A DNA stretch of 6,372 nt, taken from assembly GCA_020430675.1 (NCBI GenBank), contig JAGQJJ010000244.1, positions 1 through 6,372 of the forward strand, written 5' to 3'. Positions within the stretch are counted from its first letter, which is position 1, and every line of letters starts with the position of its first letter. The translations under genes and the position numbers were made by a program. Below, piece by piece: positions 6,273 through 6,372 of this stretch. The notes under the pieces were generated by a model. The model was not told the DNA's origin and searched no databases. It saw nothing but the letters and a program-made list of their open reading frames with translations. This DNA is from Myxococcales bacterium (lineage in GTDB: Bacteria; Myxococcota; Bradymonadia; UBA7976; UBA1532).

Positions 6273-6372
6273 ATGAAGCATCGCAACCCCCTCGCCGCCC
6301 TCTGCCTCGCCGGTTTCATCGCCGGCCTGACCCCCGGCACCGCCGCCGCCGATGGCATGTACCTGCGCGGCG
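6273..6372 (+). CDS. Start of a probable outer-membrane beta-barrel protein (C-terminus off the window)
   Basis: Only 33 codons are present, from the ATG at 6273 to the window edge. They encode a standard Sec signal peptide: MKHR, a hydrophobic core NPLAALCLAGFIAGL, then TPGTAAA with likely signal peptidase I cleavage before DGMYLRG. A mature start of the type A-D-G-x-Y-L-R-G is common in small outer-membrane beta-barrel proteins (OmpA/OmpW-like porin families), where it begins the first strand. The weak purine-rich site GAG at 6263-6265 lies 7 nt upstream. The 178-bp spacer suggests its own promoter rather than membership of the preceding operon. Any other exported protein would also fit so short a fragment. 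Confidence 0.6.
   Translation, partial: MKHRNPLAALCLAGFIAGLTPGTAAADGMYLRG

Noticed and set aside
1..6372. CRISPR arrays, tRNA or rRNA genes, insertion sequences
   Set aside because: No regularly spaced repeats, no tRNA-like cloverleaf or T-loop sequence, no rRNA conserved words and no transposase-like protein were seen on either strand.

Overview
This is a GC-rich window from a Gram-negative bacterium. The clues are a signal-peptide outer-membrane-type protein at the right edge, very strong G/C preference at third codon positions, and Shine-Dalgarno sites upstream of several genes. The gene content (a YegD-like Hsp70, a vitellogenin-like secreted protein, an FkbM methyltransferase and a membrane fatty-acid-hydroxylase) would suit Myxococcota or related delta-type lineages, or a high-GC proteobacterium. 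I cannot place it more precisely from the sequence alone.

The left half is on the minus strand. Read in transcription order from about 4245 leftwards, a promoter-like site and a clear GGAGG ribosome binding site lead into an 877-codon gene (4218 to 1585). Its first ~170 residues are the start of an Hsp70/YegD-type ATPase. The next ~700 residues are unrelated, cysteine-containing and secreted-looking, and end in a long beta-rich region. After a 161-bp gap comes a second minus-strand gene (1423 to beyond the left edge). It has an N-terminal signal or anchor helix and a layout resembling the N-terminal lipid-binding module of vitellogenin / microsomal triglyceride transfer protein: a beta-sheet part followed by a helical repeat part.

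The middle (4219 to 4559) is a divergent intergenic region of about 340 bp. It holds two perfect inverted repeats (7-bp and 9-bp arms), a tandem 9-bp repeat, and promoter-like sequences facing each way.

The right half is on the plus strand. An FkbM-family SAM-dependent methyltransferase (4560-5372) overlaps by ATGA a fatty-acid-hydroxylase-superfamily di-iron membrane enzyme (5369-6094). They are almost certainly co-translated and could act in sequence, with the hydroxylase placing a hydroxyl group and the methyltransferase capping it. After a 178-bp gap, the first 33 codons of a probable outer-membrane beta-barrel protein start at 6273 and run off the end.

The most striking points are the Hsp70/secreted-protein chimera (a real gene fusion by deletion, or an assembly join), the bacterial vitellogenin-like gene beside it, and the overlapping methyltransferase/hydroxylase pair behind a strong dyad.
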